64,000 nt of DNA from Candidatus Rifleibacteriota bacterium. GTDB taxonomy: Bacteria; Muiribacteriota; Ozemobacteria; Ozemobacterales; Ozemobacteraceae. A program made the position numbers and the translations under genes. Of the stretch, positions 1 through 8,662 are shown piece by piece. The notes under the pieces are model-generated. The model did not search any database and was not told the origin of the DNA. It saw only the letters and a program-made list of their open reading frames with translations. How positions within the stretch are numbered: the stretch's first letter is position 1; every line of letters starts with the position of its first letter. The stretch spans positions 124,001-188,000 of the forward strand of contig JADFZL010000009.1 in NCBI GenBank assembly GCA_015232575.1, read 5' to 3'.

Positions 1-293
1 GAATGCCCGGCCAATGTGACCTCATTCAGATCAAGCGCTTCAAGTATTTTCTTGATATCATCGGCAAAGATATCGTAGTTGTAATCGCCCCAGGGGGCAG
101 ACGATTTACCGAATCCACGCATGGTAATTCCGACACAGCGATAGCCCTGCTGTACAAGATGAGTGAATTGATATTCAAACATCTCGTGACTCAGTGGCCA
201 TCCAGGAATGAAGACGATTGGTTTGCCTTTTCCCCAATCCCGGATGTGGAGATGGACGTTAGGCTCAACTTCAACAAACTCGTTTTTTCCCAT
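1..293 (-). CDS. alpha/beta hydrolase, truncated by window edge
   Basis: Only the first 97 codons lie in the window; the gene runs off the left edge. The start is the ATG at 293-291, preceded by a good ribosome binding site (GAGGAGTGT). The translation begins MGKNEFVEVEPN and continues with an HLHIRDWGKGKPIVFIPGWP segment and a MRGFGKSSAPWGDYNYDIFA segment, both typical of chloroperoxidase/esterase-type alpha/beta hydrolases. The last visible residues are AGHS, the start of the nucleophile elbow (G-x-S-x-G). The oxyanion-hole region (FIPGWP) is present. It is the last visible gene of the minus-strand stress cluster, 40 bp after the rubredoxin gene. Substrate cannot be told. Confidence is high for the fold and low for the reaction. 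Confidence 0.85.
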   Translation of the reverse strand, partial: MGKNEFVEVEPNVHLHIRDWGKGKPIVFIPGWPLSHEMFEYQFTHLVQQGYRCVGITMRGFGKSSAPWGDYNYDIFADDIKKILEALDLNEVTLAGH

Positions 294-333
294 ACACTCC
301 TCTTTTCATTCTTCAAAATTTTCCAGGAAAATT

Positions 334-492
334 TCAGACTTTCTCGAATTGATCTTTCCCAACGCCACATTCGGGGCAAACCCATGAATCTGGGAGATCG
401 GCGAACTTCGTCCCTGGAGCGACATTCTGTGTCGAATCTCCAGTGGCAGGATCATAAATGTAACCGCACACAATGCATTTGTATTTTTCCAT
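334..492 (-). CDS. rub: rubredoxin
   Basis: A 52-residue protein with two metal-binding cysteine pairs, [10 protein letters not shown] near the N-terminus and [12 protein letters not shown] near the C-terminus. This is the complete rubredoxin fold with the usual WVCPECG signature and the usual length (about 52-54). It binds one iron and acts as a one-electron carrier in the cytoplasm, often feeding rubrerythrin or superoxide reductase in anaerobes. The start at 492 has an AAGGAAATT ribosome binding site. It lies downstream of a RIC protein, a superoxide dismutase and a rubrerythrin-like ferritin that lacks its own rubredoxin domain, so it may be the electron donor to the latter (inference). 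Confidence 0.95.
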   Translation of the reverse strand: MEKYKCIVCGYIYDPATGDSTQNVAPGTKFADLPDSWVCPECGVGKDQFEKV

Positions 493-626
493 AATTTCCT
501 TTTATCCTTCTAGTGTGTTGGTGGAACACTGTAACCATGAATGTATTAATAATGAATTATGAGCTCCTCATTACTAAGTTTCCTGTCTCTTGCTAACCCT
601 GAAAAAGGCGATTTCAACTATGCAAT

Positions 627-1361
627 TTATTGCTGTGTCGCCTTCAAAAACAATAGGTTATTTTCGAGGTGGACATGCTTATGGAGATCTTCCTCGAACT
701 CCTTAAGTTTCTGGTATGTGACCACGAAGATATTGCAAGCATCGCTCGGAATAGCAAAGTCCTTGGCGAGATGGCGAATCGTGTGAATCGCAGCACCAAT
801 CTCATCGTGCTCTTGCATAAGGCTCAATACTGAGTTCTTGATTGTTTCCCGGTCTTTTGAATCTTCTGTCGCACCGCCCTTTCTGGCCTCAACGACGCGT
901 TTTATGGCCGGAAAGAGAATCTCCTCTTCACCAACGCGCATATGGGTCATCAAATCGGTGGCGACCTTGTCAAAAATCTTGCTGATCTCTTTTACCTCGG
1001 GATGTGCCGCACCATGAACAACAGCAATCTTTTTTGCGTATTCAGAAACATGGCTGGTATTGTCTTTTAAATAGGAATGGTGAACGTTGATGATATAGTC
1101 GGCCAGAAATGGCAGTTCCCAGGAAGCATAATTCATGGCCCGTTCGAGTGGTTCCTTCTTTACCATCTCAAGTTCGTCAGTTATAACCCCCAAATTGATC
1201 TTCTTTTCCTTACAGATTTCCAGGAGGGAGACCTTGCCTCCACAACAGAAATCTATCCCGTGGCTCTCGAAGACCTTGGAAGTCCGATAATCGTCAGCTA
1301 CAATCTCGCCAATCGTTCTCCCAGAGGATTCCATCGTTTGTGCGGCTGGTGATTTTTTCAT
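627..1361 (-). CDS. scdA: iron-sulfur cluster repair di-iron protein (RIC / ScdA / YtfE family)
   Basis: A protein of 244 residues when started at the ATG at 1361, which follows a GGAG site seven bases upstream; a longer reading frame runs back into the sod gene without a good start. The N-terminal ScdA_N domain has the HGIDFCCGGKVSL motif, and the C-terminal hemerythrin-like domain has spaced His/Glu ligands (NVHHSYLKD, VHGAAHPE, THMRVGEEEILFP, MQEHDE, HKHVHLENNLLF). The family repairs iron-sulfur clusters damaged by nitric oxide or oxidants. Length fits the family (about 220-245). It follows sodB by 37 bp on the same strand, so the two are likely cotranscribed. Confidence 0.93.
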   Translation of the reverse strand: MKKSPAAQTMESSGRTIGEIVADDYRTSKVFESHGIDFCCGGKVSLLEICKEKKINLGVITDELEMVKKEPLERAMNYASWELPFLADYIINVHHSYLKDNTSHVSEYAKKIAVVHGAAHPEVKEISKIFDKVATDLMTHMRVGEEEILFPAIKRVVEARKGGATEDSKDRETIKNSVLSLMQEHDEIGAAIHTIRHLAKDFAIPSDACNIFVVTYQKLKEFEEDLHKHVHLENNLLFLKATQQ

Positions 1362-1398
1362 CAGTTTCTCCAAAAGTTTATTATCCGTTTTTTCCAAT

Positions 1399-2019
1399 TC
1401 ATTCAAGATTGTCTGCCGCAAAACTCCAATTGATAAGTTTGTCGAGTATGGCATTGACATAATCCGCCCGGCGATTCTGAAATTCCAGATAGTAGGCGTG
1501 TTCCCAGACATCGATTGTTAGTAAAGGCTTCAGGCCTTTGGTCAAGGGAACATCGGCATTGGCAGTCTTTACCACAGCGAGTTTGGACCCATCCATTACA
1601 AGCCACGCCCAACCGCTACCAAACTGGGTCATTGCCGCTGCAGCCAATTCCTTCTTGCATGCATCCAGGGTCTCGAAGGAAGCCTCTATTTTGAGAAGCA
1701 GTCCTGCGGGTGGTTTTCCACCTCCATCTGGCCTAAGACTACGCCAATAAAAATTGTGATTCCACGTTTGGGCAGCATTATTGAAAATCGCGGTTTTGTC
1801 AGCTTTTCCAGCTGTTTCAGCGATGATCTTCTCCAGCGGCAGTCCTGAATATTCAGTTCCTGCAATAAGTTTGTTCAGATTTTCAACATATCCATTGTGA
1901 TGTTTTCCATAATGGAAGCCAATCGTGGCTGCAGGAATAATTGAACCCAGCGCATTATCCGCGTAGGGGAGAGCCGGAAGAATATACTGAGACCCGCTTG
2001 CACTCTTGTCATTTTTCAT
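1399..2019 (-). CDS. sodB: superoxide dismutase, Fe/Mn family (iron-type signature)
   Basis: 206 residues from the ATG at 2019, which has a CTTAGGAGA ribosome binding site; the longer frame upstream adds only an unlikely basic N-terminus. The sequence has [14 protein letters not shown], the metal-ligand segments [32 protein letters not shown] and [11 protein letters not shown]. The Gln in AAQxWNH is the position that favours iron over manganese in this family. The enzyme converts superoxide to peroxide and oxygen in the cytoplasm. There is no export signal. It is encoded between the rubrerythrin-like and RIC genes, consistent with an oxygen-stress operon. Confidence 0.96.
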   Translation of the reverse strand: MKNDKSASGSQYILPALPYADNALGSIIPAATIGFHYGKHHNGYVENLNKLIAGTEYSGLPLEKIIAETAGKADKTAIFNNAAQTWNHNFYWRSLRPDGGGKPPAGLLLKIEASFETLDACKKELAAAAMTQFGSGWAWLVMDGSKLAVVKTANADVPLTKGLKPLLTIDVWEHAYYLEFQNRRADYVNAILDKLINWSFAADNLE

Positions 2020-2078
2020 ACGATTTCTCCTAAGTTTTGAAATCAAAATCCTCACCCCGACCTATCAGCAACAGACTA

Positions 2079-2561
2079 TTATTCTTTTGAAGCGTTAAAT
2101 TCAGCATCCTCAGGATGGTTTGCCGGAAAATTGATGAAATCAATAATATTTTCCAGAACGGTAAAATGTTGATGCTCTTCCTTCGCCAGACCCAGAATAA
2201 CTATCCGTTGATGTTCGTCAGTTGATTTCTCGCTATACTCCCGATAGAATCTTTCGGCTTCAGCTTCCTGAGCCTGAGCCGCTTTGTAGATACCGATTTG
2301 AGAAGTCACGGTTTTAAATTTTTCTTTTCCCGATTTCATCTTGTTGATGGCTTCCTGTGCATAGTCCAAAATATCAGAGGTAATAATCTCAAATTTTTCA
2401 GCTTTCTCCATTTTTTGGATGATTTCAAAATGACGTTTTTCAGCATCGGCCAATCTTGTAAAAATGTTTTTTAATCCAATTGTAATAGTTCCTTCCGCAA
2501 GGCTACGATAATTTTTTTCCGCCTGAGTTTCCTGATTTCTGGCAAATTCAAATATGTTCAT
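2079..2561 (-). CDS. rubrerythrin-like ferritin-fold di-iron protein without rubredoxin domain
   Basis: 160 residues starting at the ATG at 2561 behind a run of seven G (GGGGGGGAT). The four-helix ferritin-like fold shows the expected ligand motifs: a Glu in the first helix, EKRHFEII, EAERFYREY and KEEHQHF. Rubrerythrins reduce hydrogen peroxide using a di-iron site. This protein stops after the helical domain and lacks the C-terminal rubredoxin domain of classical rubrerythrin; a separate rubredoxin is encoded about 1.6 kb downstream. It is the first gene of the minus-strand stress cluster and is divergent from the pel locus. Confidence 0.85.
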   Translation of the reverse strand: MNIFEFARNQETQAEKNYRSLAEGTITIGLKNIFTRLADAEKRHFEIIQKMEKAEKFEIITSDILDYAQEAINKMKSGKEKFKTVTSQIGIYKAAQAQEAEAERFYREYSEKSTDEHQRIVILGLAKEEHQHFTVLENIIDFINFPANHPEDAEFNASKE

Positions 2562-2770
2562 ATATCCCCCCCTTTTCAAAGATTGTATACATGAACATAT
2601 CAAAGGCAGATCGAAGAGAAAATGGTTGATTATACAGAAAAAATCAGTGACAACTAATCATTAAATTGTTCCGTCTTTAACTATCTTGAGGTGCTTCCAG
2701 ATAGTTCAGATCTATAAATCACTCATTATTGCTGCTAAAGTTTTCATTTAATAGTTTTTTTTTCGATATG

Positions 2771-2798
2771 TTGATTTAAAAGAAATGTATGGTATAAT
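2771..2798 (+). promoter_or_regulatory. candidate sigma70-type promoter for the pel locus
   Basis: TTGATT at 2771-2776 and a perfect TATAAT at 2793-2798 are separated by 16 bases, about 50 bp before the pelB-like start codon. The 286 bp between the divergent stress cluster and the pel locus hold no gene; the rest is AT-rich. Prediction from consensus only. Confidence 0.5.
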
Positions 2799-2847
2799 CA
2801 CCTCTTCCGAAAAGATTGCATAATTTAGGTTTAGTATAAAGATATTA

Positions 2848-5800
2848 ATGAAGAAACCATTCACAGCAAATGTTGTAGTATTACGTGGGAAATTGAGTGT
2901 TATTTTGCTTCTCGCGTTTGTTGGCGTGTTTCTGATTGCTGGCTCCCAATCACTTTGGGCAGCAGCTATACCCTTCCCAAATGAAAAAACATCGCCCGAA
3001 GAGTCTTCAAGGCTTCTTCCGCGGCCTGAGCTACAGAATCAATCTGAACTTGCAGATAAACTAAACGATCTATATGATTTTTATTCTGCACGGCCTGATA
3101 ATGCATCGTTGTGTGTAGATATCGGAAAAGTCATTGAAGGTGCCGGTGATACAAAACTTGCTTTAATCTGGTATGAAAAGGCAAAGCAGCTTGCCCCTGG
3201 TTCAGTCAGTGCAAAGTTTCTCTCTGAACGCTACACCTGGTCACAGCAGCCGAAAAAATCTCTGACTGCTTTGAATAAAGAGCTCAGTAAAAACCCGAAT
3301 GATCGAAACCTCAAAATTGAAGCAGCAAAAAATGCTGAATGGTCTGGAAATATGCTTCTTGCTGCAAAATTGTATCTTGAAGCCTCTTCTGGAAAAAACG
3401 TTGAACTGCTTCTCAAATCAGCCAATCTTTTCCTCTGGGGAAAGCATCCGGAAAAAGCTTTACCCGTTTACAAGATTTTATTGCGCAAAAAACCACGCAC
3501 AGTCGAATTTCTTGATCGTTCTGCCGAAGCAAGTATGCAATGCAAAAAGACTTCTGACGCGCTGCAATATATGTTGGCGGCAAATGCTATTTCACCAGAT
3601 TCACGCCGCACAATTGATATTGCCAATGTCTTGAGCGACTGCAAAAATTTTCCCGGAGCGAGAAATGCAATAAATGATTTTCTCCAAAAATCTGGCATTT
3701 CAATTTCAGGACCCAAGAAATTTTCTTCAAATTCTAAATTGTTAAACAGAAAAAACAGGTCAAAATCACGCAGCATTTCACTATCTGATCTAAAAAAGCT
3801 TTTCATAAAAGCCGCAGAAATCGAGATTGCAATCGGTTCAGCATCTTCTGCACTTCCGTTAATCGCTGATTTCAAGCCTTCTGATCTCCCAGCATATCTT
3901 TTGCTTCAGCGGGCGAATTTATATCGCACATCTGCTAATCATGAAAATGCCCTGAGTGACGTGAAATATTTAAACAGACTTATTCTCAACAATTCATTTA
4001 GAAAGAATAAAAAATCACGAAACTCCATTCCGAGTGATTTTCCAAAATTATCTTCTCTCATTCTGGAAGCTGAAATAGAGCTCGAAAGAGGCTCTGCTGA
4101 AAAAGCAGCTTCAGTTATTGAAATGATTGACAAATATCTCGAAAACAACACAAAAAATTCAAAAAATGACGAAATAACAGCACAGAATTCAGCAGCTTAC
4201 TGGCGAATAAGAGCAGATATCGCCCGCAATTCACGAGATGAAACCTCGCTTGCGAAATCTCTTGAAAACTATGTTGCTTTTTCTTCAGGTGATTTTTCAT
4301 CGCTTATGGCACTTGCCCGCCTGAATCTTGAATCAGGAAGGTTTCAACAGGCGGTTAAATACGCGCACAATGCTTCGATACTGGCACCCGGTCTTTCTGA
4401 ACCATGGGAATTCCTTGCCGAAGCGCATCTTTCAAAAAAGGACGATGAATCGGCATTGCAAGCTCTTAAAATGTGCTACAAACTTCATGCTTACGGCAAG
4501 GATAACCACCTTAAAATGCATCTGCGCCGAATTCTTTCCGAAAAAGAAGACTGGGAAGAACTATTGAAGTATGACTGGGCCGAGTGGCAAGTTTCACCAT
4601 ATCGACTGCAAATGATTACATTAATTGATACGCTTGAAAAATCCGGACGAATTGAAAAAGCGGCGGAAATTCTTCTCGCACAAATTCGGGAAAATCCTTT
4701 TGATGATGAGTTGATAACAATTTATAAGTTGATTACGGTCAATAGTCCAAAACTGGCAAAATTGCTCAAACCTGATCAGTATGTAGATAATTATTATCAG
4801 AGGCGCATAGCTTCGCTTTCAGAACGACTGGACAAAAATCCACAGGATAAAAAATCACTTCAGGAACGCGCCGAGACTCAGCTTTGGCGAAATAAACCCG
4901 CCGACGCGTTTAAAGATTTCAAGCTTCTTCATGAATCAGACCCTGTGAATCCGCTTTGGGCGAGAAAGCTTGCTGAAACACTTGAATGGTCAGGAAAGCA
5001 AAAACAGGCAATAAAATACTTCCGTTTATGGAATTCCCTCGAACCACAATCTGCAACAGCATCTCTCATGCTTGGCCAACGCCTTGCCTGGAACGGAAAT
5101 CCAGCTGCAGCGTGGAAATATCTCAAATTTGCAGAGAAATCATCAGCAACTGATCAAACAACACTTTCCATGACAATGTTTCCGGTTGCAAGAAGGCTAA
5201 GACAATGGAAAGACGCTGCCAGATTTCACAAAATTCTTTCCGGACCTCTTCCAGCTTCCCTGGCTGCTTCGTTGCCAGCTCAGTTGAAATCTGACATTCG
5301 AAGAGAAAATTTTGCACATCGAGTTTACGATGTCCCGACAACACAATTAAAAGTGCTTAAAAGAAGAGACACTGAAGAGATTGATGATACGACCTTTTCT
5401 ACTTCAGCACGCTGGAATACTGAAAACGGAAGACGCTTTGAAGCAGAACTAAGCGATGTATCAATTTCCCAGAACAAGTACAACCACAGGTCATTTAAAG
5501 GGCAACGCTGGGAAACCGGTCTGATAACCGGCAAAACGAACGGCAATTTTGCATCAGTCAAACTCAAGGGCTGGAATGACAGATCTACAGAAAAATCCCT
5601 GATAATGGCGCCATACATCGAAGTTGGCAGAATTGGCAACTTGCGGGAAACAACTCTTTCATTCGATGAAGATCTTATTCGCGATACCCCTGAATCACTG
5701 AGAAGAAGCCTTCGCAGAAGAACCGGTCGAATTCAGCAGATCAAAAGCTTTCCGGGCGGGTATAAATCAGTAATGTGGAACGCCGGAATTTCAGAAAATT

Positions 5801-6222
5801 CTGATAATGGCGGCGATTTTCAGGCGGGCATTTCTTATGAACGAATAACGCGTCGATTTCCCCAACAGGGATGGAGATACATCTATTCCATGATTAATTC
5901 ACACGGTGACAGCGGAAACATTTACTATTCTCCAGATTCTGCGCGAACTCATCAGTTGCAGATTTTCGGTGAATCTGATTTTACAAAGCCCCGACACTGT
6001 TATCCATTAAAAGCCTCATGGCATGTGTTTATCGGAAACGAAACAACAGCCGCAGAAGCCGTATTCCATGGAGCAAGCGCAGATTTAACCGGCCCAATCG
6101 GAAAACAATTGAACTGGCACATTGGTGGCGATTATCTTTCCTCCTCAAGAAGCCATTTTGGAAACGGTGAAGCATATAAGCAGTGGAACGTTCGCGGAGA
6201 AATTGCGTGCCACAGGTGGTAA
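2848..6222 (+). CDS. pelB: PelB-like TPR / outer-membrane beta-barrel exopolysaccharide export protein
   Basis: 1124 residues, close to the roughly 1190 of Pseudomonas PelB. An N-terminal hydrophobic segment (about residues 15-40, ending WAAAIPFP) looks like a signal peptide. Residues of about 50-830 are tetratricopeptide-like helical repeats (for example DTKLALIWYEKAKQLAPGS, ENPFDDELITIYK). The last 250 residues alternate short polar/aromatic strands (RWNTENGRRFEAELSDVS, GWRYIYSMINSHGDSG) and end in ...CHRW, as in an outer-membrane barrel. In Pel systems this protein is the outer-membrane channel whose TPR part binds PelA. It is the first gene of pelB-D-E-F-G here and overlaps pelD. Assignment rests on architecture plus the unmistakable neighbours PelD to PelG; direct sequence similarity could not be tested. 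No PelC is visible. Confidence 0.75.
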   Translation: MKKPFTANVVVLRGKLSVILLLAFVGVFLIAGSQSLWAAAIPFPNEKTSPEESSRLLPRPELQNQSELADKLNDLYDFYSARPDNASLCVDIGKVIEGAGDTKLALIWYEKAKQLAPGSVSAKFLSERYTWSQQPKKSLTALNKELSKNPNDRNLKIEAAKNAEWSGNMLLAAKLYLEASSGKNVELLLKSANLFLWGKHPEKALPVYKILLRKKPRTVEFLDRSAEASMQCKKTSDALQYMLAANAISPDSRRTIDIANVLSDCKNFPGARNAINDFLQKSGISISGPKKFSSNSKLLNRKNRSKSRSISLSDLKKLFIKAAEIEIAIGSASSALPLIADFKPSDLPAYLLLQRANLYRTSANHENALSDVKYLNRLILNNSFRKNKKSRNSIPSDFPKLSSLILEAEIELERGSAEKAASVIEMIDKYLENNTKNSKNDEITAQNSAAYWRIRADIARNSRDETSLAKSLENYVAFSSGDFSSLMALARLNLESGRFQQAVKYAHNASILAPGLSEPWEFLAEAHLSKKDDESALQALKMCYKLHAYGKDNHLKMHLRRILSEKEDWEELLKYDWAEWQVSPYRLQMITLIDTLEKSGRIEKAAEILLAQIRENPFDDELITIYKLITVNSPKLAKLLKPDQYVDNYYQRRIASLSERLDKNPQDKKSLQERAETQLWRNKPADAFKDFKLLHESDPVNPLWARKLAETLEWSGKQKQAIKYFRLWNSLEPQSATASLMLGQRLAWNGNPAAAWKYLKFAEKSSATDQTTLSMTMFPVARRLRQWKDAARFHKILSGPLPASLAASLPAQLKSDIRRENFAHRVYDVPTTQLKVLKRRDTEEIDDTTFSTSARWNTENGRRFEAELSDVSISQNKYNHRSFKGQRWETGLITGKTNGNFASVKLKGWNDRSTEKSLIMAPYIEVGRIGNLRETTLSFDEDLIRDTPESLRRSLRRRTGRIQQIKSFPGGYKSVMWNAGISENSDNGGDFQAGISYERITRRFPQQGWRYIYSMINSHGDSGNIYYSPDSARTHQLQIFGESDFTKPRHCYPLKASWHVFIGNETTAAEAVFHGASADLTGPIGKQLNWHIGGDYLSSSRSHFGNGEAYKQWNVRGEIACHRW

Positions 6223-7631
6223 CTCGTGTTAAGCAATATTTACCGTATATTGAAGGGCTGGTTTTTGTATCTATAGCAGTTTTCATAAACAAGTTTTTTT
6301 TCCCCGACTCTCCGGGGTTTCGCGGACTACCCTTCTCGCCTCTCTGGATACCAATTCTTCTTATTGCCGGACGTTATGGCACCTTCCCTTCGCTTTTTAC
6401 CAGCTTCATCTGTGCCTGGTATTATTTTTTTTCAGTAAGCCTTGAAAATTTCATCTTTGGAATATTTGAGCTTACAATGGAAGACAAGGTTGTAATGTTC
6501 GCTTTTTTCTTTGTCTCTGTTTTCCTCGGACAAATGTATGACCGGCTGCATGATCGTATTGTTATCTTGCAGAGCGACGTTGAAGACATTGGTGAACAAC
6601 ACAGAAATCTTAAACAACACTTTGAAAAACTTGAGCGCACCAACGAGGAACTTGAGCGCAGGGTTGTCGGAAAACATACCACTCTGAACAGTCTCTATGA
6701 AATGGCACGTCAACTTGACAGCCTGGATGAAAATGCGCTTTACCGTGGTGTAATCGAACTTACCTGCAAATTTCTCTACGCCAGCAAGGCAGTTCTGTAC
6801 ATCGGAAACATCAACGAAATAAAGGTCGGTGCAGCGTTTGGATATCTTCCGGAAGATTATCCTTTTTTAATCGAAAAAGTAAAATCTAATCCACTTGCAC
6901 TTGCAGCATGGAAATCTGAAGAACCTCTTTCGTTTCGTAACGATTTCGAAGAGCAGGCCACTTTAGAAGCAAAAAAACGAATCTATATGGCTGCTACGAT
7001 AAACCTCATTTCAACAGGAAAGGTAGCAGGGCTTCTGACTGTTGATGAACTGCCTTTTCTTGCTGTAAATTCACCAAACCTCCGAATTCTTGGAATTATT
7101 GCAGACTGGACAGCTCAGAATATCGAAAAAACAAGGGCTTTTATTGATCTTCAGGCACGCGAACTTGATGATCAACTTACTGGAGTTTTCAGCTATTCCT
7201 TTTTTCAAATCAGAATTGCAGAGGAATTGAACCGCTCACAGCGCCATAATGTGCCAATGTCGCTTATTTTAATGAAAATACAAAATTATTCGAAAATGGA
7301 ACAGCCCGTACAACTTGATCTGCTTTCAGTTATAGGACTTGTTTTTCAGAATTCAATAAGACAGGTTGACATTCCGTGCAGATTCAGCAACTCAGAAACT
7401 CTGGCTCTGATTCTTCCTCTGACCGAATCTGCCGGCGCAAAACTTCTTGCCGATAAGTTGAAATTCAATATCGAAAGTTATTCATTCAAACCTTTCAAAT
7501 CGAACGAAGAACTCACTTTGAAGTTTTCAGTGGCTGAATTCAGACCTCAGACAGGAAAAAAACGTATTTATAGCCTCAGCAAGGAAATGATTGATCAGTT
7601 TATTCAAAATGCAGAGGAAGAACTTGGCTGA
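6207..7631 (+). CDS. pelD: PelD, membrane cyclic-di-GMP receptor of Pel synthesis
   Basis: 474 residues from the GTG at 6207, which has a GGAGA site six bases upstream and overlaps the pelB-like gene by 16 bp. Four hydrophobic segments (about residues 10-110) are followed by a coiled coil (VEDIGEQHRNLKQHFEKLER), a GAF domain (about 165-310) and a degenerate GGDEF domain. The GGDEF signature is replaced by SNSET (394-398), so no diguanylate cyclase activity is expected. The inhibitory-site motif RxxD is intact as RQVD at 385-388, five residues before the degenerate motif. This is the arrangement by which PelD binds cyclic-di-GMP and switches on polymer synthesis. Confidence 0.92.
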   Translation: MPQVVTRVKQYLPYIEGLVFVSIAVFINKFFFPDSPGFRGLPFSPLWIPILLIAGRYGTFPSLFTSFICAWYYFFSVSLENFIFGIFELTMEDKVVMFAFFFVSVFLGQMYDRLHDRIVILQSDVEDIGEQHRNLKQHFEKLERTNEELERRVVGKHTTLNSLYEMARQLDSLDENALYRGVIELTCKFLYASKAVLYIGNINEIKVGAAFGYLPEDYPFLIEKVKSNPLALAAWKSEEPLSFRNDFEEQATLEAKKRIYMAATINLISTGKVAGLLTVDELPFLAVNSPNLRILGIIADWTAQNIEKTRAFIDLQARELDDQLTGVFSYSFFQIRIAEELNRSQRHNVPMSLILMKIQNYSKMEQPVQLDLLSVIGLVFQNSIRQVDIPCRFSNSETLALILPLTESAGAKLLADKLKFNIESYSFKPFKSNEELTLKFSVAEFRPQTGKKRIYSLSKEMIDQFIQNAEEELG

Positions 7632-7645
7632 ATCGAGCTTTAAAA

Positions 7646-8662
7646 ATGCTTAGACTTGTTCTCTCACTTATTCTGTTTGCTGTTTCGGCGGCAGCAGAAA
7701 CTTACGCTTTTATGATGCTGAGTCTGCACAACTTACCGATTCATGCGTTAATACTGCATCTTGTTGCAGTTGCAGCAGTCCATGGCGGAATAGGAACAGC
7801 CTACCGATCACCCTTGATAGACCTGGCAATTCCCGTCGGTTTTTGTCTTCCGATTTTTGGAATCGCCGGGCTGATAACACTCGCCCTCTTCTGGAAAATC
7901 AGGGAAGATTCGCAGAGAGAAGCCTATCTGGAATACAGAGAATACATAAAACATAACATTATCAGCAGCCGAAGATTTGAGACAATTAATGTTGAAGAAG
8001 AAATTGCCAGAAAACTTGATATTGAACCTGTAATAGATATACTTTCAAGTTCCAAAAAGAATCTTGTCTGGGGATCAATAGAGGTGCTTTCAAGAATGTC
8101 CGACGAAAAAGCGGTTGAACTGATCAGAAAAACCATGTCACGGTCCGACATGGATTACAAATTTTTTGCATCGTGGGGAATCGACAGGATTGAACGGCAT
8201 TTTCTGAAGAATCTTGCAAATTCCAATTTAAAATTTCAAGTTTCCCCTTCACTGGGCAACTTGATCAATGTTGTACAACTTGCATTAAAATACATTGACA
8301 GTCGCTTAATAGACGGAATTCTTGCAAAGAATCTTCTTTCTGATATTCTTGAAAAGATAACTGATTTCGGGCAGAAATATCCGGATTTATCAGAAACACA
8401 TTTCCTCAGAGGCTTGATAGTAAGCCGTTTAGACACGACCGAAGGCTGTTCAATTCTAAGGAATGCCCTTGCAAAATCTAATCCGCCAACTATTTTTCTT
8501 GTTGATATTTCTGAAGCTTTTTTTAAAGCAGGCGATTTTTCTTCAATTAGAAAGGTCGTTGGAATGCTCATTTCAGAGCCATCGAATGAAAAGTTGCTTC
8601 TGAATTATCCTTACGATGTAAATCTTGATGAACTTCAGAATTTCTGGAGCAAAAGCCTTTGA
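7646..8662 (+). CDS. pelE: PelE-like membrane protein of the Pel inner-membrane complex
   Basis: 338 residues, near the 329 of Pseudomonas PelE. Two N-terminal hydrophobic segments (LRLVLSLILFAVSAAAETYAF and the PVGFCLPIFGIAGLITLALF region) precede a helical, repeat-like cytoplasmic part of about 230 residues. PelE bridges PelD and PelG in the inner membrane. It sits between pelD (14 bp gap) and pelF (4 bp overlap), the canonical position. Identification leans on position, length and topology. Confidence 0.82.
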   Translation: MLRLVLSLILFAVSAAAETYAFMMLSLHNLPIHALILHLVAVAAVHGGIGTAYRSPLIDLAIPVGFCLPIFGIAGLITLALFWKIREDSQREAYLEYREYIKHNIISSRRFETINVEEEIARKLDIEPVIDILSSSKKNLVWGSIEVLSRMSDEKAVELIRKTMSRSDMDYKFFASWGIDRIERHFLKNLANSNLKFQVSPSLGNLINVVQLALKYIDSRLIDGILAKNLLSDILEKITDFGQKYPDLSETHFLRGLIVSRLDTTEGCSILRNALAKSNPPTIFLVDISEAFFKAGDFSSIRKVVGMLISEPSNEKLLLNYPYDVNLDELQNFWSKSL

